A stretch of 64,000 bases of DNA from NCBI RefSeq assembly GCF_023347295.1, contig NZ_CP094469.1, positions 124,001 through 188,000 of the forward strand. Direction: 5' to 3'. The translations under genes were made by a program, and so were the position numbers. Source of the stretch: Faecalibacterium sp. I3-3-33 (GTDB lineage: Bacteria > Bacillota > Clostridia > Oscillospirales > Ruminococcaceae). The notes below the pieces were generated by a model. It had not been told where the DNA came from. It did not search any database and was given only the letters and a program-made list of their open reading frames with translations. Shown here in pieces: positions 18,600 to 26,992 of this stretch; positions within the stretch are counted from its first letter, which is position 1, and each line of letters begins with the position of its first letter.

Positions 18600-19937
18600 A
18601 TGATTCAATATCCTCGTTACAGGCGGCACCGTTTTTCTTCTTTTCAGGTCATTATTGCAGGTTTTGCGGCAGTTGATCTGGTGGGCGCGTTGCTTCTGAT
18701 GCTTCCGATCGCTGCACAGCAGCGGTGCGTTACACCGTTTCATGAGGCACTGTTTACCTCCACCTCTGCCCTTTGCGTGACCGGACTGGTGGTACAGGAT
18801 ACCGGCAGCTACTGGTCGGTTTTTGGGCAAAGCGTAATTCTTCTTCTGATCCAGATCGGAGGATTGGGCGTCATTACAGTGGGCGCTGCCTTTGCGCTGC
18901 TTTCCGGGCGAAAGATCTCCCTCAAGCAGCGCAGCACAATGCAGGAAGCTACGGCTGCCCCACAGATGGGCGGCATCGTGCGGCTGACAGGCTTTATTCT
19001 GCGGATCACCGCCCTGTTTGAATTGGCCGGTGCTGCACTGCTGCTGCCGACATTTTGCGCCGATTATGGTTTGCGCGGGATCTGGTATGCACTGTTTCAT
19101 TCCATTTCGGCGTTCTGCAATGCTGGCTTTGACCTGCTGGGAACAGAGGGGGCAAAATTTGTTTCGCTGACACGGTATGCAAACAACCCATTGCTTACCA
19201 CAGTGATCGCGGCCCTGATCGTCTTTGGCGGCCTTGGCTTTCTGACATGGGAGGACATTTGTACATACCGCCTTGACTTTCACCGTTACCGGATGCAGAG
19301 CAAGGTGATCCTTGTCACAACGGCGTTTCTTCTGGTACTGCCGACGCTGTACTTTTATTGTTTCGAGTTCACGGCAGGTTCTGCCCGGCAGCGCATTTTA
19401 TTGTCGATGTTCCAATCCGTTACCCCTCGTACTGCCGGTTTTAACACCGCTGATCTTGCTGCGATGGGCAGCACTTCACAGGCATTGATGGTGGTTCTGA
19501 TGCTGTTGGGCGGTTCGCCCGGCTCTACGGCGGGCGGCATGAAAACCACAACGTTTGCCGTTCTGCTGGCCAATATGTGGGCAACCTTCCGCCGCAGAGA
19601 AGATGCGGAATTTTTCGGGCGGCGCATAGATGGTTCTGCGGTCAAGAATGCTGCCACGATTGCAGGGATGTATTTGACGCTGTTCTTCCTCGGAGCCTTT
19701 GTCATTGCTACGGCAGAGCAGCTGCCGATGTCGGTCTGTTTGTATGAGACTGCTTCGGCTGTGGCAACGGTAGGTCTGACATTGGGTATCACGCCGCAGT
19801 TGGGCATCCTTTCGCAGGGGGTGCTGATCGCACTGATGTTTTTGGGACGTGTTGGCGGATTGACGTTGATCTATGCGGCATTTGGCAGCAGCCCTGCCCA
19901 CTCTCGTCTGCCGCAGGAGAAAATCGCGATCGGATAA
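18600..19937 (+). CDS. ktrB: KtrB/TrkH family potassium channel subunit
   Basis: The 445-residue membrane protein has the four pore-loop repeats of the Ktr/Trk superfamily: SALCVTGLVV (about 58-67), AFCNAGFDLL (about 173), PRTAGFNT (about 276) and ASAVATVGLT (about 385). The flexible gate segment GGSPGSTAGGMKTT is present. It imports potassium (often with sodium) across the cytoplasmic membrane. An AAAGGAG box precedes the ATG. The KtrA-like regulatory subunit begins 11 bases after its stop. Length fits KtrB (about 440-460). The pair is followed by a KdpDE-like regulatory pair, suggesting potassium-responsive control. Confidence 0.9.
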   Translation: MIQYPRYRRHRFSSFQVIIAGFAAVDLVGALLLMLPIAAQQRCVTPFHEALFTSTSALCVTGLVVQDTGSYWSVFGQSVILLLIQIGGLGVITVGAAFALLSGRKISLKQRSTMQEATAAPQMGGIVRLTGFILRITALFELAGAALLLPTFCADYGLRGIWYALFHSISAFCNAGFDLLGTEGAKFVSLTRYANNPLLTTVIAALIVFGGLGFLTWEDICTYRLDFHRYRMQSKVILVTTAFLLVLPTLYFYCFEFTAGSARQRILLSMFQSVTPRTAGFNTADLAAMGSTSQALMVVLMLLGGSPGSTAGGMKTTTFAVLLANMWATFRRREDAEFFGRRIDGSAVKNAATIAGMYLTLFFLGAFVIATAEQLPMSVCLYETASAVATVGLTLGITPQLGILSQGVLIALMFLGRVGGLTLIYAAFGSSPAHSRLPQEKIAIG

Positions 19938-19948
19938 AGGAGACAAGT

Positions 19949-20596
19949 ATGAAATCGATTCTTTTGATTGGGCTTGGCCGTTTTGGCCGCCATATTGCAC
20001 GGGAACTGAATGAGCTGGGTCATCAGGTCATGGCCATCGACAGCAACGAAGACCGTGTGAACGCCGTGCTTTCCTATGTGACGAATGCACAGATCGGTGA
20101 CAGCACCAGCGAATACTTTCTGCGCTCCCTTGGCGTTGGCAATTTTGATGTGTGTATCGTAACTATCGGCGGCAATTTTCAAAGCTCGTTGGAAACAACA
20201 TCGCTGCTCAAGGAGCTGGGCGCAAAGCTTGTGGTCTCGCGTGCAGAGCGGGATGTACAAGCCAAGTTCCTGCTGCGCAACGGTGCGGATGAAGTGGTCT
20301 ACCCGGAAAAGCAGCTGGCAAAGTGGGCAGCGATCCGATACAGCTCCGAACACATTCTGGATTACATCGAGCTGCAGGACGACCACGCCATCATGGAAGT
20401 GACCATTCCGCCGGAATGGATGAATCGCACGATCGGCGAGATCAATATCCGAAAAAAGTATAACATCAATATTCTTGCACTGAAAAAAGATGGAAAGCTC
20501 GATATGAGCATTACGCCGGATACGCAGCTGTGCCGGGATGAAAGTATGCTGGTTTTGGGAAAATACGCATCGATCCAAAAGTGTTTCCGGCTCTGA
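19949..20596 (+). CDS. ktrA: KtrA/TrkA family potassium channel gating subunit
   Basis: A 215-residue cytoplasmic protein. The N-terminal RCK/TrkA-N Rossmann domain binds nucleotide (LLIGLGRFGRHIARELNELG, then the acidic residue in MAIDSNEDRV). A C-terminal RCK_C domain (about 135-215) follows. KtrA forms a ring under KtrB and opens it in response to ATP/ADP. It has an AAAGGAGA box and is in one operon with the channel gene. Confidence 0.92.
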   Translation: MKSILLIGLGRFGRHIARELNELGHQVMAIDSNEDRVNAVLSYVTNAQIGDSTSEYFLRSLGVGNFDVCIVTIGGNFQSSLETTSLLKELGAKLVVSRAERDVQAKFLLRNGADEVVYPEKQLAKWAAIRYSSEHILDYIELQDDHAIMEVTIPPEWMNRTIGEINIRKKYNINILALKKDGKLDMSITPDTQLCRDESMLVLGKYASIQKCFRL

Positions 20597-20615
20597 AAAG
20601 ATAGGACGGATTGGT

Positions 20616-20744
20616 ATGGATGTCGTTTTGTTGCTGATGGTTCTTGGAGTCATGTTGAGTGGCTTCCGGGCAGCAGATGCGCTGGATCACATACGGAGGG
20701 AGATCCTTCGACAGGAAGGAAAAAGACGCGGCTGGTGGTCGTGA
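20616..20744 (+). CDS. Small single-helix membrane peptide
   Basis: A 42-residue peptide begins MDVVLLLMVLGVMLSGFRAA and ends in a basic helix (ILRQEGKRRGWWS). One transmembrane helix is predicted at about 2-18. It lies between the channel gate and the sensor kinase genes with short gaps on both sides and a weak AGGACGG box. Position recalls KdpF-type small subunits or a peptide linking channel and sensor, but there is no sequence proof, and it could be non-genuine. Confidence 0.4.
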   Translation: MDVVLLLMVLGVMLSGFRAADALDHIRREILRQEGKRRGWWS

Positions 20745-20786
20745 CCATCAAATTGTGTTATACTGTGGGCAAGGCAGGTGATCTTT

Positions 20787-22760
20787 ATGAATCAGAACGA
20801 CCCACCCACCGAACATATTCTGGCGTGTCTGTCGTCCTCTCCCTCCAATGCAAAGATCGTGCGGACGGCGGCAACGATGGCAAAGGCGTTTGGCGGGACC
20901 TTTACAGCTCTGTATGTCCGAACTCCTGATTCGAATCAGATGGGAAAAGAAGATCGCCGGCGTTTGCAGCAGCATATTCGTATGGCAGAGCAGGCAGGTG
21001 CCGACATTTCTACGATCTACGGGGATGACATTCCGCAGCAGATCGCAGAGTTTGCCCGGATCTCCGGCATTACAAAAATCGTACTGGGGCGCTCCAGCAT
21101 ACATCGCCGCCATTTCTGGAGCGGGCCGTCACTGACCGAAAAATTGACGCTGACTGCCCCCAATCTGGATATTTATATCATCCCGGATGCTTCTGCAGAG
21201 AACGGCTACGGTTCAGGACGGAGGCTGTTCGCCCGTCCGCTTCTGCCGTCTGTCCGTGATCTGCTGATCACCGCAGGCATCCTGAGCTGCATCACGCTCA
21301 TCGGCTTCTTTTTCTTGCAACTGGACTTTGCACGCTATAATATTATTATGCTCTATATGCTGGGGGTGCTGTTCACCGCATTGTGTACCAGCGGCTACAC
21401 CTGCGGTGTGCTGGGCTCTGTTGCCGGTGTTGCGCTGTACAATTTTTTTCTGACGGAACCGCGCCTGACATTCCATGCGTATGACCCCGGTTATCAGGTC
21501 ACATTTGCCCTGATGCTGACCTCTGCAATCATTACCTGTGCGTTGACGACACGGTTGAAAGACCATGCAAAAATGTCTGCGCAGGCAGCATTCCGGACAA
21601 AGGTACTGTTTGATACGAATCAGCTTTTACAGAGAGCAAAAAGCGAGGAAGAAATCCTCTCTCAGACAGCGTCCCAGCTGATGAAGCTGCTGAACCGGAA
21701 CCTGATCGTCTACCCGGAACAAAACGGAAATCTTGGTTCAGAACAGCTTTTTTCGGTTGACGGGGAAGTGCCGTGTAACATCTTTTCTGCACCGGAAGAA
21801 CGGGATGCGGCAAACTGGACGTTTTCCAACAAAAAGCGTTCCGGCGCAGGCACGGATAGCTACCCGGATGCAAAGGGACTTTATCTTGCACTTCGGACCG
21901 GAGGCGGCGTGTTTGGAGTGATCGGGATCGATCTATCCGAAAAACCGCTGGATGCCTTTGAAAACAGTGTGCTGCTTTCCATTCTGGGCGAAGGTGCGCT
22001 GGCCATCGAAAACCGCAGAAATGCGCTGGAAAAAGAGCAGGCTGCATTGCAGGCAAGGAATGAAGAGCTGCGGGCAAACCTGCTGCGCACGATCTCCCAT
22101 GACCTGCGCACCCCGCTGACCTCTATTTCCGGCAATGCCAGCAATCTGCTTTCCAACGGAGAAACGCTGGATACAGAGACCCGGAACAAGATCTGCACCG
22201 ATATTTTTGACGATGCACAATGGCTGATCGGTCTGGTGGAAAATCTGCTTTCCATCACCCGCATTGAGGATGGGCGGATGAATCTGCAGATCTCACCGCA
22301 GCTGATGGACGAAATGATCGAAGAAGCACTGCATCATGTCAACCGGAAAAGCTGCGAACACACCATCACAACACAGTATGGGGACGAGATCCTCCTGGTC
22401 AATGTGGATGCACGGCTGATCATGCAGGTCGTTGTCAATCTGGTGGATAACGCCATCAAATACACCCCCGTGGGCTCGGTCATTCAGATCTCGGCTTACC
22501 GGAAAGACCATCAGGTCGTAGTGGAAGTTGCAGATAACGGCCCCGGCATTCCAGATCGCGCAAAAGCACAGGTGTTCGAGATGTTTTATACCGGGCAGAG
22601 CCGCATCGCAGACAGCCACCGCAGCCTTGGACTGGGCTTGCCCCTCTGCCGAGCGATCCTGACTGCCCACGGCGGAACATTGACCCTGCGTGACAACATT
22701 CCCAATGGCAGTGTCTTTTCCTTTGCATTGCCGCAAAGCGAGGTGAACATTCATGAATAA
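20787..22760 (+). CDS. KdpD-like sensor histidine kinase without the N-terminal KdpD ATP-binding domain
   Basis: The protein of 657 residues starts with a universal-stress-protein-like domain (about 5-130). Four transmembrane helices of the KdpD DUF4118 type follow (about 155-255), then a GAF-like region (about 275-405), a HisKA domain with the phospho-acceptor histidine in RTISHDLRTPL (about residue 438), and an HATPase domain (NLVDNAIKYTP, DNGPGIPD, GLGLPLC). Classic KdpD has a further N-terminal domain of about 210 residues with its own P-loop; it is absent here. I chose the ATG at 20787 over a GTG at 20778. It overlaps the response regulator gene by eight bases. It probably senses potassium or ionic stress and controls the neighbouring Ktr genes. 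Confidence 0.85.
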   Translation: MNQNDPPTEHILACLSSSPSNAKIVRTAATMAKAFGGTFTALYVRTPDSNQMGKEDRRRLQQHIRMAEQAGADISTIYGDDIPQQIAEFARISGITKIVLGRSSIHRRHFWSGPSLTEKLTLTAPNLDIYIIPDASAENGYGSGRRLFARPLLPSVRDLLITAGILSCITLIGFFFLQLDFARYNIIMLYMLGVLFTALCTSGYTCGVLGSVAGVALYNFFLTEPRLTFHAYDPGYQVTFALMLTSAIITCALTTRLKDHAKMSAQAAFRTKVLFDTNQLLQRAKSEEEILSQTASQLMKLLNRNLIVYPEQNGNLGSEQLFSVDGEVPCNIFSAPEERDAANWTFSNKKRSGAGTDSYPDAKGLYLALRTGGGVFGVIGIDLSEKPLDAFENSVLLSILGEGALAIENRRNALEKEQAALQARNEELRANLLRTISHDLRTPLTSISGNASNLLSNGETLDTETRNKICTDIFDDAQWLIGLVENLLSITRIEDGRMNLQISPQLMDEMIEEALHHVNRKSCEHTITTQYGDEILLVNVDARLIMQVVVNLVDNAIKYTPVGSVIQISAYRKDHQVVVEVADNGPGIPDRAKAQVFEMFYTGQSRIADSHRSLGLGLPLCRAILTAHGGTLTLRDNIPNGSVFSFALPQSEVNIHE

Positions 22761-23463
22761 GCCGTCCATTCTGGTCGTAGAGGATGATGTTCCTGTACGG
22801 TGTCTGATCACAACGACCCTGAAGGCCCACGGCTATAAATATCTGACTGCTTCCAATGGGGAAACGGCGATCATGATGACAACCAGCCACAACCCGGACA
22901 TCATGCTGCTGGATCTTGGACTGCCCGATATAGACGGCATTGAGGTCATCCGCAGCGTCCGCACATGGTCGAACCTGCCCATCATCGTCCTGAGTGCCCG
23001 GAGCGAAGATTCCGATAAGATCGAAGCCCTTGACAACGGCGCAGATGATTATCTGACGAAGCCGTTTTCCGTAGATGAACTGTTGGCAAGACTGCGTGTA
23101 ACGCAGCGCAGATTGAATCTGCTGGCTTCTGACGGCATCAATAGCCCGGTTTTTGTCAATGGTCCTTTGAAGATCGACTTCTCGGCCGGGTGCGTCTGGC
23201 TGAGCGAGAATGAATTGCATTTGACCCCCATCGAGTACAAACTGCTGTGTGTGCTGGCGCATAATGTGGGCAAAGTGCTGACGCATACCTCCCTCACGCA
23301 GAAAGTATGGGGCAGTACGCAGGAAAATGACATTGCCTCCTTGCGTGTTTATATGGCATCCCTGCGCAAAAAACTGGAACGATGCCCGAATGCGCCGCAT
23401 TTGATCCAGACCCATGTTGGTGTCGGATACCGGATGCTGCGCGCAGAAAACGATGAAGCATAG
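22753..23463 (+). CDS. KdpE-like response regulator (OmpR/PhoB family)
   Basis: The 236-residue regulator has a receiver domain (about 1-120) with the acidic pair at 10-12, the phospho-acceptor Asp54 in LLDLGLPDIDG and the conserved lysine in YLTKPF. A C-terminal winged helix follows (about 130-232, LTPIEYKLLCVLAHNVGKVL). It overlaps the end of the sensor kinase gene, so the two form a coupled pair. Likely target: the Ktr operon upstream. Confidence 0.92.
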   Translation: MNKPSILVVEDDVPVRCLITTTLKAHGYKYLTASNGETAIMMTTSHNPDIMLLDLGLPDIDGIEVIRSVRTWSNLPIIVLSARSEDSDKIEALDNGADDYLTKPFSVDELLARLRVTQRRLNLLASDGINSPVFVNGPLKIDFSAGCVWLSENELHLTPIEYKLLCVLAHNVGKVLTHTSLTQKVWGSTQENDIASLRVYMASLRKKLERCPNAPHLIQTHVGVGYRMLRAENDEA

Positions 23464-24058
23464 TAAAAAAACAGGGTGTGTCCAACTGCTGGGTATCCGT
23501 AAAACAGTTTTCGAAAAATGACACGGCAACTGCCTGTCAGGATTGGTTACGGAGTACCCGGCTAGGCCGAGGAAGCATCAAGTCCCATGTCCGCACCGTC
23601 AAGGTGTTGGGTATGGGGCTTTTTGCATTTCAGGAACGTGTACATCTCTGGAAAGGTGTAACACACTAGACTTTGTACCAAAGTCGTGTGCCAAGGGTGC
23701 TGCGCCCCTTTGGAATCCCTGCTCACATCGCCTGTGGGCGATGTGGATTCGCCGGACAGAAAGCTCTCACAAAGGTGCACCGGGCTGTCTGCGGCGAGGA
23801 AAAGGCACTTCTGCGGAAGTGTAATAACCCACTATGACGCTTTCAGCCCTGCGGTCTGCAAAGTGTAGTGGGCTCTCCGAGTGGGAAACGGCTATATAGG
23901 GTGCGCTTCGGGCAAATCGCTGCGTACGTGCGTACCAATCTCTCGTACGCACGTACGCAGTAAAACGGCTAAAATCTCCTATATAGGGGTGTTCTTCTGG
24001 AAATCAATATGATATACTCAACTTAACCAACCATCAACTAATAGGAGGCGGTAATATT
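23464..24058. other. Non-coding region with strong inverted repeats upstream of the second recombinase element
   Basis: Short open frames exist on both strands but none resembles a protein. A stem CACATCGCC-tgtg-GGCGATGTG lies at 23724-23745. A perfect 16-base inverted repeat, CTGCGTACGTGCGTAC and its complement, lies at 23920-23960 with a 9-base loop. It is flanked by the motif CTATATAGGG at about 23892 and 23980, and AAACGGCT is repeated at about 23886 and 23963. The last 60 bases hold the AT-rich promoter region and an AGGAGGCGG box of the next gene. The region is probably the left end, origin or control region of the recombinase element. Confidence 0.5.
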
Positions 24059-24343
24059 ATGGGAAAAACTTTTGTGTGTAGCTTATGCCGTAATGGAATC
24101 ATTGGCGGTGGTTTGTACATTGATGAACAGAGCATTACATATTCAACTCAAAAGCTCACAGTCAGTCCACTGTATCGCAACCTTGTATTGCCCATGAACG
24201 AGATAAGGGAGCTTTCATGGAGTCAGATGGTCGTTCCTGTTGCAGCAATTTCCATGAAAGATGGAGAATGTTATAAATTTATCATATATAACAAATCAGG
24301 ATTTGAAAAGGCATATAAGCAATATAGCAACCACCAAGAATGA
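24059..24343 (+). CDS. Small protein of unknown function, possibly PH/GRAM-like
   Basis: A 94-residue soluble protein with alternating beta-strand pattern (GGLYIDEQSITYSTQKLTV, IRELSWSQMVVPVAAISMKD) and a C-terminal helix (SGFEKAYKQYSNHQE). The strand-helix order resembles bacterial PH or GRAM-like domains, but I do not recognise the family. AGGAGGCGG precedes the start. It is the first gene after the 16-base inverted repeat. Function not assigned. Confidence 0.55.
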   Translation: MGKTFVCSLCRNGIIGGGLYIDEQSITYSTQKLTVSPLYRNLVLPMNEIRELSWSQMVVPVAAISMKDGECYKFIIYNKSGFEKAYKQYSNHQE

Positions 24344-24357
24344 AATCACCTAGCAGG

Positions 24358-24456
24358 GTTTGGGGCAGGCACGCCCCAACAAGAAGCTGTCCCAAAAGGG
24401 CAAGAATTTTCAAGAATTGAAAATTTGTGGCCACGGGACGATTCTTGCTCTCACGA
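24358..24456. other. Nested inverted repeats upstream of the TnpW-like gene, candidate oriT
   Basis: TTGGGGC...GCCCCAA (24360-24379) is followed by GCAAGAAT (24400-24407) pairing with ATTCTTGC (24441-24448). Nested inside is a perfect AATTTTCAA-gaa-TTGAAAATT palindrome (24405-24425) and a GTGGCCAC palindrome (24427-24434). Nested repeats of this type are typical of origins of transfer in mobilizable elements; no relaxase lies next to it, so the call is tentative. Confidence 0.4.
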
Positions 24457-24507
24457 AAACCCATACTTTTTGAAAATCCGCTTTTCGCAGCCAAAGGAGG
24501 ATGCACC

Positions 24508-24972
24508 ATGAAAAAAGAGATCGAAGCCTTCGTCAACGCAGCCAACGAGCAGGAGTTGGAAGCCGCATGGAATAACCTCTCGGCAGAGGAACAGCGAGTT
24601 TTCGAGCAGCTCATGGAGGAAGAACCACCCGAAGATGCACTGGCATTTTTCGCACAGCTGTATGATGATGCCCCGAAAGAGCAGACCAGCGAGACTGTGA
24701 ACATCTCCGAAAATGAAATCTATTTCAAGCGGAAGCCCTTGACCGAAGAGCAGAAGAAACACAGCTCTTATGTGGACGAGAACGGCAACCTCCATGTCAA
24801 GAACCTGTCCGCCTTCTGGATTCCAGAACTGACCACCACGGAGAAAGTCGGTCACACCACCTACACCGTGACCGGCAGCTATGAGGGCAAGGAGTCCTTT
24901 TTGAAGAAGCTGGAGCGCATTGTTGCCAAGAACGCCCAGCAAAAATTTGAAGATGAGGGTGCAGACGAATGA
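24508..24972 (+). CDS. TnpW-like transposon-encoded protein with extra N-terminal domain
   Basis: The 154-residue protein has an acidic helical N-terminal half (EELEAAWNNLSAEEQRVFEQ-like, about 8-60). Its C-terminal segment, KVGHTTYTVTGSYEGKESFL followed by a helix, resembles TnpW proteins that accompany TnpX-type recombinases. TnpW proteins are usually about 60 residues, so this would be a longer form. The ATG at 24508 follows AAAGGAGG. Its end overlaps the upstream extension of the recombinase frame. Function unknown; the TnpW link is tentative. Confidence 0.5.
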   Translation: MKKEIEAFVNAANEQELEAAWNNLSAEEQRVFEQLMEEEPPEDALAFFAQLYDDAPKEQTSETVNISENEIYFKRKPLTEEQKKHSSYVDENGNLHVKNLSAFWIPELTTTEKVGHTTYTVTGSYEGKESFLKKLERIVAKNAQQKFEDEGADE

Positions 24973-25055
24973 CAACTGCGCCCAATTCTGCTATACTTGA
25001 CCCGGTAACCAATCCTGTACCGACAGTTGCTCCACAGAGTAAGGAGGACACAACA

Positions 25056-26693
25056 ATGTCTGGAGCAACGAATAAAATCACCGCACTTTACTGCCGACTG
25101 TCGCAAGAGGACGCACGGCTCGGCGAAAGCCTGTCCATTGAGAACCAGAAGGCTATTCTTCTGGAATACGCTAAGAAGAATCACTTTCCGAACCCGGTGT
25201 TCTTTGTGGACGATGGATATTCCGGCACGAACTACGACCGCCCCGGCTTTCAGAGTATGCTGACCGAGATCGAAGTAGGGCATATAGGAATCGTTATCAC
25301 GAAGGATTTGTCCCGACTGGGACGCAATTCTGCCTTGACAGGTCTGTACACAAACTTCACTTTTCCCCAGTATGGCGTTCGCTACATTGCCATTAACGAC
25401 AACTACGACACCATTGACCCAAACAGCGTAAACAACGATTTTGCGGGCATTAAGAACTGGTTCAACGAGTTTTACGCCCGTGATACCAGCCGCAAGATTC
25501 GGGCTGTTCAGAAGGCCAAGGGAGAGCGTGGAGTACCGCTGACGGTCAATGTGCCGTACGGCTATGTGAAAGACCCGGAGAACCCGAAACATTGGCTTGT
25601 TGATCCAGAAGCGGCTGCAATCGTGAAGCGCATCTTCTCCATGTGCATGGAAGGCCGTGGCCCGACCCAAATTGCAAACCAACTGTGGGTGGACAAAGTT
25701 CTGACTCCCACCGCCTATAAGTTGAGCCATGGCCTGAGTACGAACTCACCCGCCCCGGAAGACCCTTATCGCTGGGATAAAAGAGCAGTAAGTTCGATTC
25801 TGGAACGCCTGGAGTACACTGGCTGCACAGTCAACTTTAAGACCTATACTAACTCTATCTGGGATAAAAAGAGACATCTGAATCCCGTGGAAAATCAGGC
25901 TATCTTCCCGGATACACATGAGCGCATTATTGACGATGATGTGTTTGAAAAGGTTCAGGAGATTCGTAGCCAGCGTCACCGCATGACCCGGACAGGCAAG
26001 AGCAGCATTTTCTCCGGTATGGTCTACTGCGCTGACTGCGGTTCCAAGATGCAATATGGTTCGTCCAATCACAGGAACTTCAGTCAAGACTTCTTTGATT
26101 GCTCTCTGCACAAGAAGAACGGGAGCAAGTGCAAGGGACACTTCATCCGGGTAAAGGTTTTGGAGGGCCGTGTGCTAAGCCATGTTCAGCGGGTGACGGA
26201 CTACATCCTCTGTCATGAGGACTACTTCCGCAAGGTCATGGAGGAGCAGCTTCGGGTGGAAAGCACCGAAAAGCTGATTGTCCTGAAGAAGCAGCTTGCC
26301 CGGAATGAGAAGCGGATCGCAGACCTCAAACGGCTGTTCATGAAGATTTACGAGGACAATGTTAACGGAAAGCTTAGCGATGACCGCTTCGACATGATGA
26401 GTCAGAGCTACGATGCCGAACAGAAGCAGCTGGAAGAGGAAGTTCTCTCCATCCAGCAGGAAATTGAAGTACAGGAACAGCAGATCGAGAATATTGAAAA
26501 GTTCGTCCAGAAAGCGCACAAGTACGTTCATATTGAAGAACTCACCCCTTATGCTCTCCGTGAACTGGTGTCGGCCATCTATGTGGATGCCCCGGATAAG
26601 TCCAGCGGAAAGCGGGTGCAGCACATCCATATCAAGTACGATGGGCTGGGGTACATCCCTCTGGATGAACTGGAAGCAAAAGAAAAGGCGTGA
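25056..26693 (+). CDS. Large serine recombinase (TnpX-like)
   Basis: This recombinase of 545 residues has a resolvase domain (about 6-165) with the catalytic serine in YCRLSQED and the helix IVITKDLSRLGRN. A recombinase domain follows (about 180-290), then a zinc ribbon (CADCGSKMQYG...CSLHKKNGSKC, about 320-365), a long coiled coil and a DUF4368-like end. An upstream ATG at 24969 overlaps the previous gene, but the ATG at 25056 has a strong AAGGAGG box eight bases away and gives the usual family start. It would integrate and excise the local element; it is distinct in sequence from the recombinase at 3072-4943. Confidence 0.93.
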   Translation: MSGATNKITALYCRLSQEDARLGESLSIENQKAILLEYAKKNHFPNPVFFVDDGYSGTNYDRPGFQSMLTEIEVGHIGIVITKDLSRLGRNSALTGLYTNFTFPQYGVRYIAINDNYDTIDPNSVNNDFAGIKNWFNEFYARDTSRKIRAVQKAKGERGVPLTVNVPYGYVKDPENPKHWLVDPEAAAIVKRIFSMCMEGRGPTQIANQLWVDKVLTPTAYKLSHGLSTNSPAPEDPYRWDKRAVSSILERLEYTGCTVNFKTYTNSIWDKKRHLNPVENQAIFPDTHERIIDDDVFEKVQEIRSQRHRMTRTGKSSIFSGMVYCADCGSKMQYGSSNHRNFSQDFFDCSLHKKNGSKCKGHFIRVKVLEGRVLSHVQRVTDYILCHEDYFRKVMEEQLRVESTEKLIVLKKQLARNEKRIADLKRLFMKIYEDNVNGKLSDDRFDMMSQSYDAEQKQLEEEVLSIQQEIEVQEQQIENIEKFVQKAHKYVHIEELTPYALRELVSAIYVDAPDKSSGKRVQHIHIKYDGLGYIPLDELEAKEKA

Positions 26694-26706
26694 CCGAAGT
26701 CACGCC
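26683..26706 (+). terminator. Short hairpin at the recombinase stop codon
   Basis: GGCGTGAC-cgaa-GTCACGCC forms a perfect 8-base stem overlapping the stop codon. It lacks a T-run, so it may be a processing hairpin, with the stronger terminator at 26811 doing the termination. Confidence 0.4.
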
Positions 26707-26810
26707 AAATCTTCCCCATTTAGGGAGCTTTTGCAAATACTGTTTTATGGGAACTCTGCTACTGGACGCACCCTGCCAAAAGCCACAGACAACAGCGATC
26801 TGTACAACAG

Positions 26811-26848
26811 GGCGTTCCCCGTCGGGAACGCTCTGTTTCTCTTTGCTG
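26811..26848 (+). terminator. Intrinsic terminator after the second recombinase
   Basis: CAGGGCGTTCCC-cgtc-GGGAACGCTCTG makes a stem of about 12 bases followed by TTTCTCTTT. It closes the recombinase transcript. Confidence 0.75.
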
Positions 26849-26929
26849 GGGGTGTGATGAGCTGGTAGATATAGGATAACACAACTTAAAAAGGCACTCG
26901 AAAAATAAAGAATATACAAACAGAAAAAA

Positions 26930-26980
26930 TAAGACCGTAATTCCCGCTCATAATTTTTACGAGTAGGAATTACGGTCTAA
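26930..26980 (-). terminator. Intrinsic terminator of the first kinase-STAND gene
   Basis: In the minus direction AGACCGTAATTCC pairs with GGAATTACGGTCT and is followed by TATTTTTTCTG. It lies directly after the stop codon at 26993. Confidence 0.75.
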
Positions 26981-26992
26981 AAAATAAAAGGA

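Larger units (their letters stand above)
23900..26850. mobile_element. Small serine-recombinase element or remnant
   Basis: This block holds structured non-coding DNA, a small PH-like protein, a TnpW-like protein and a large serine recombinase, followed by a strong terminator. No relaxase is visible, so it is either a minimal integrative element, the recombination end of a larger element that includes the kinase/ATPase island to the right, or a remnant. Exact ends were not identified; limits given are approximate. Confidence 0.5.

Noticed and set aside
23562..23780. Short minus-strand frame (72 codons) in the non-coding region after kdpE
   Set aside because: No ribosome-binding site and no recognisable family; could be a relic but nothing supports it.
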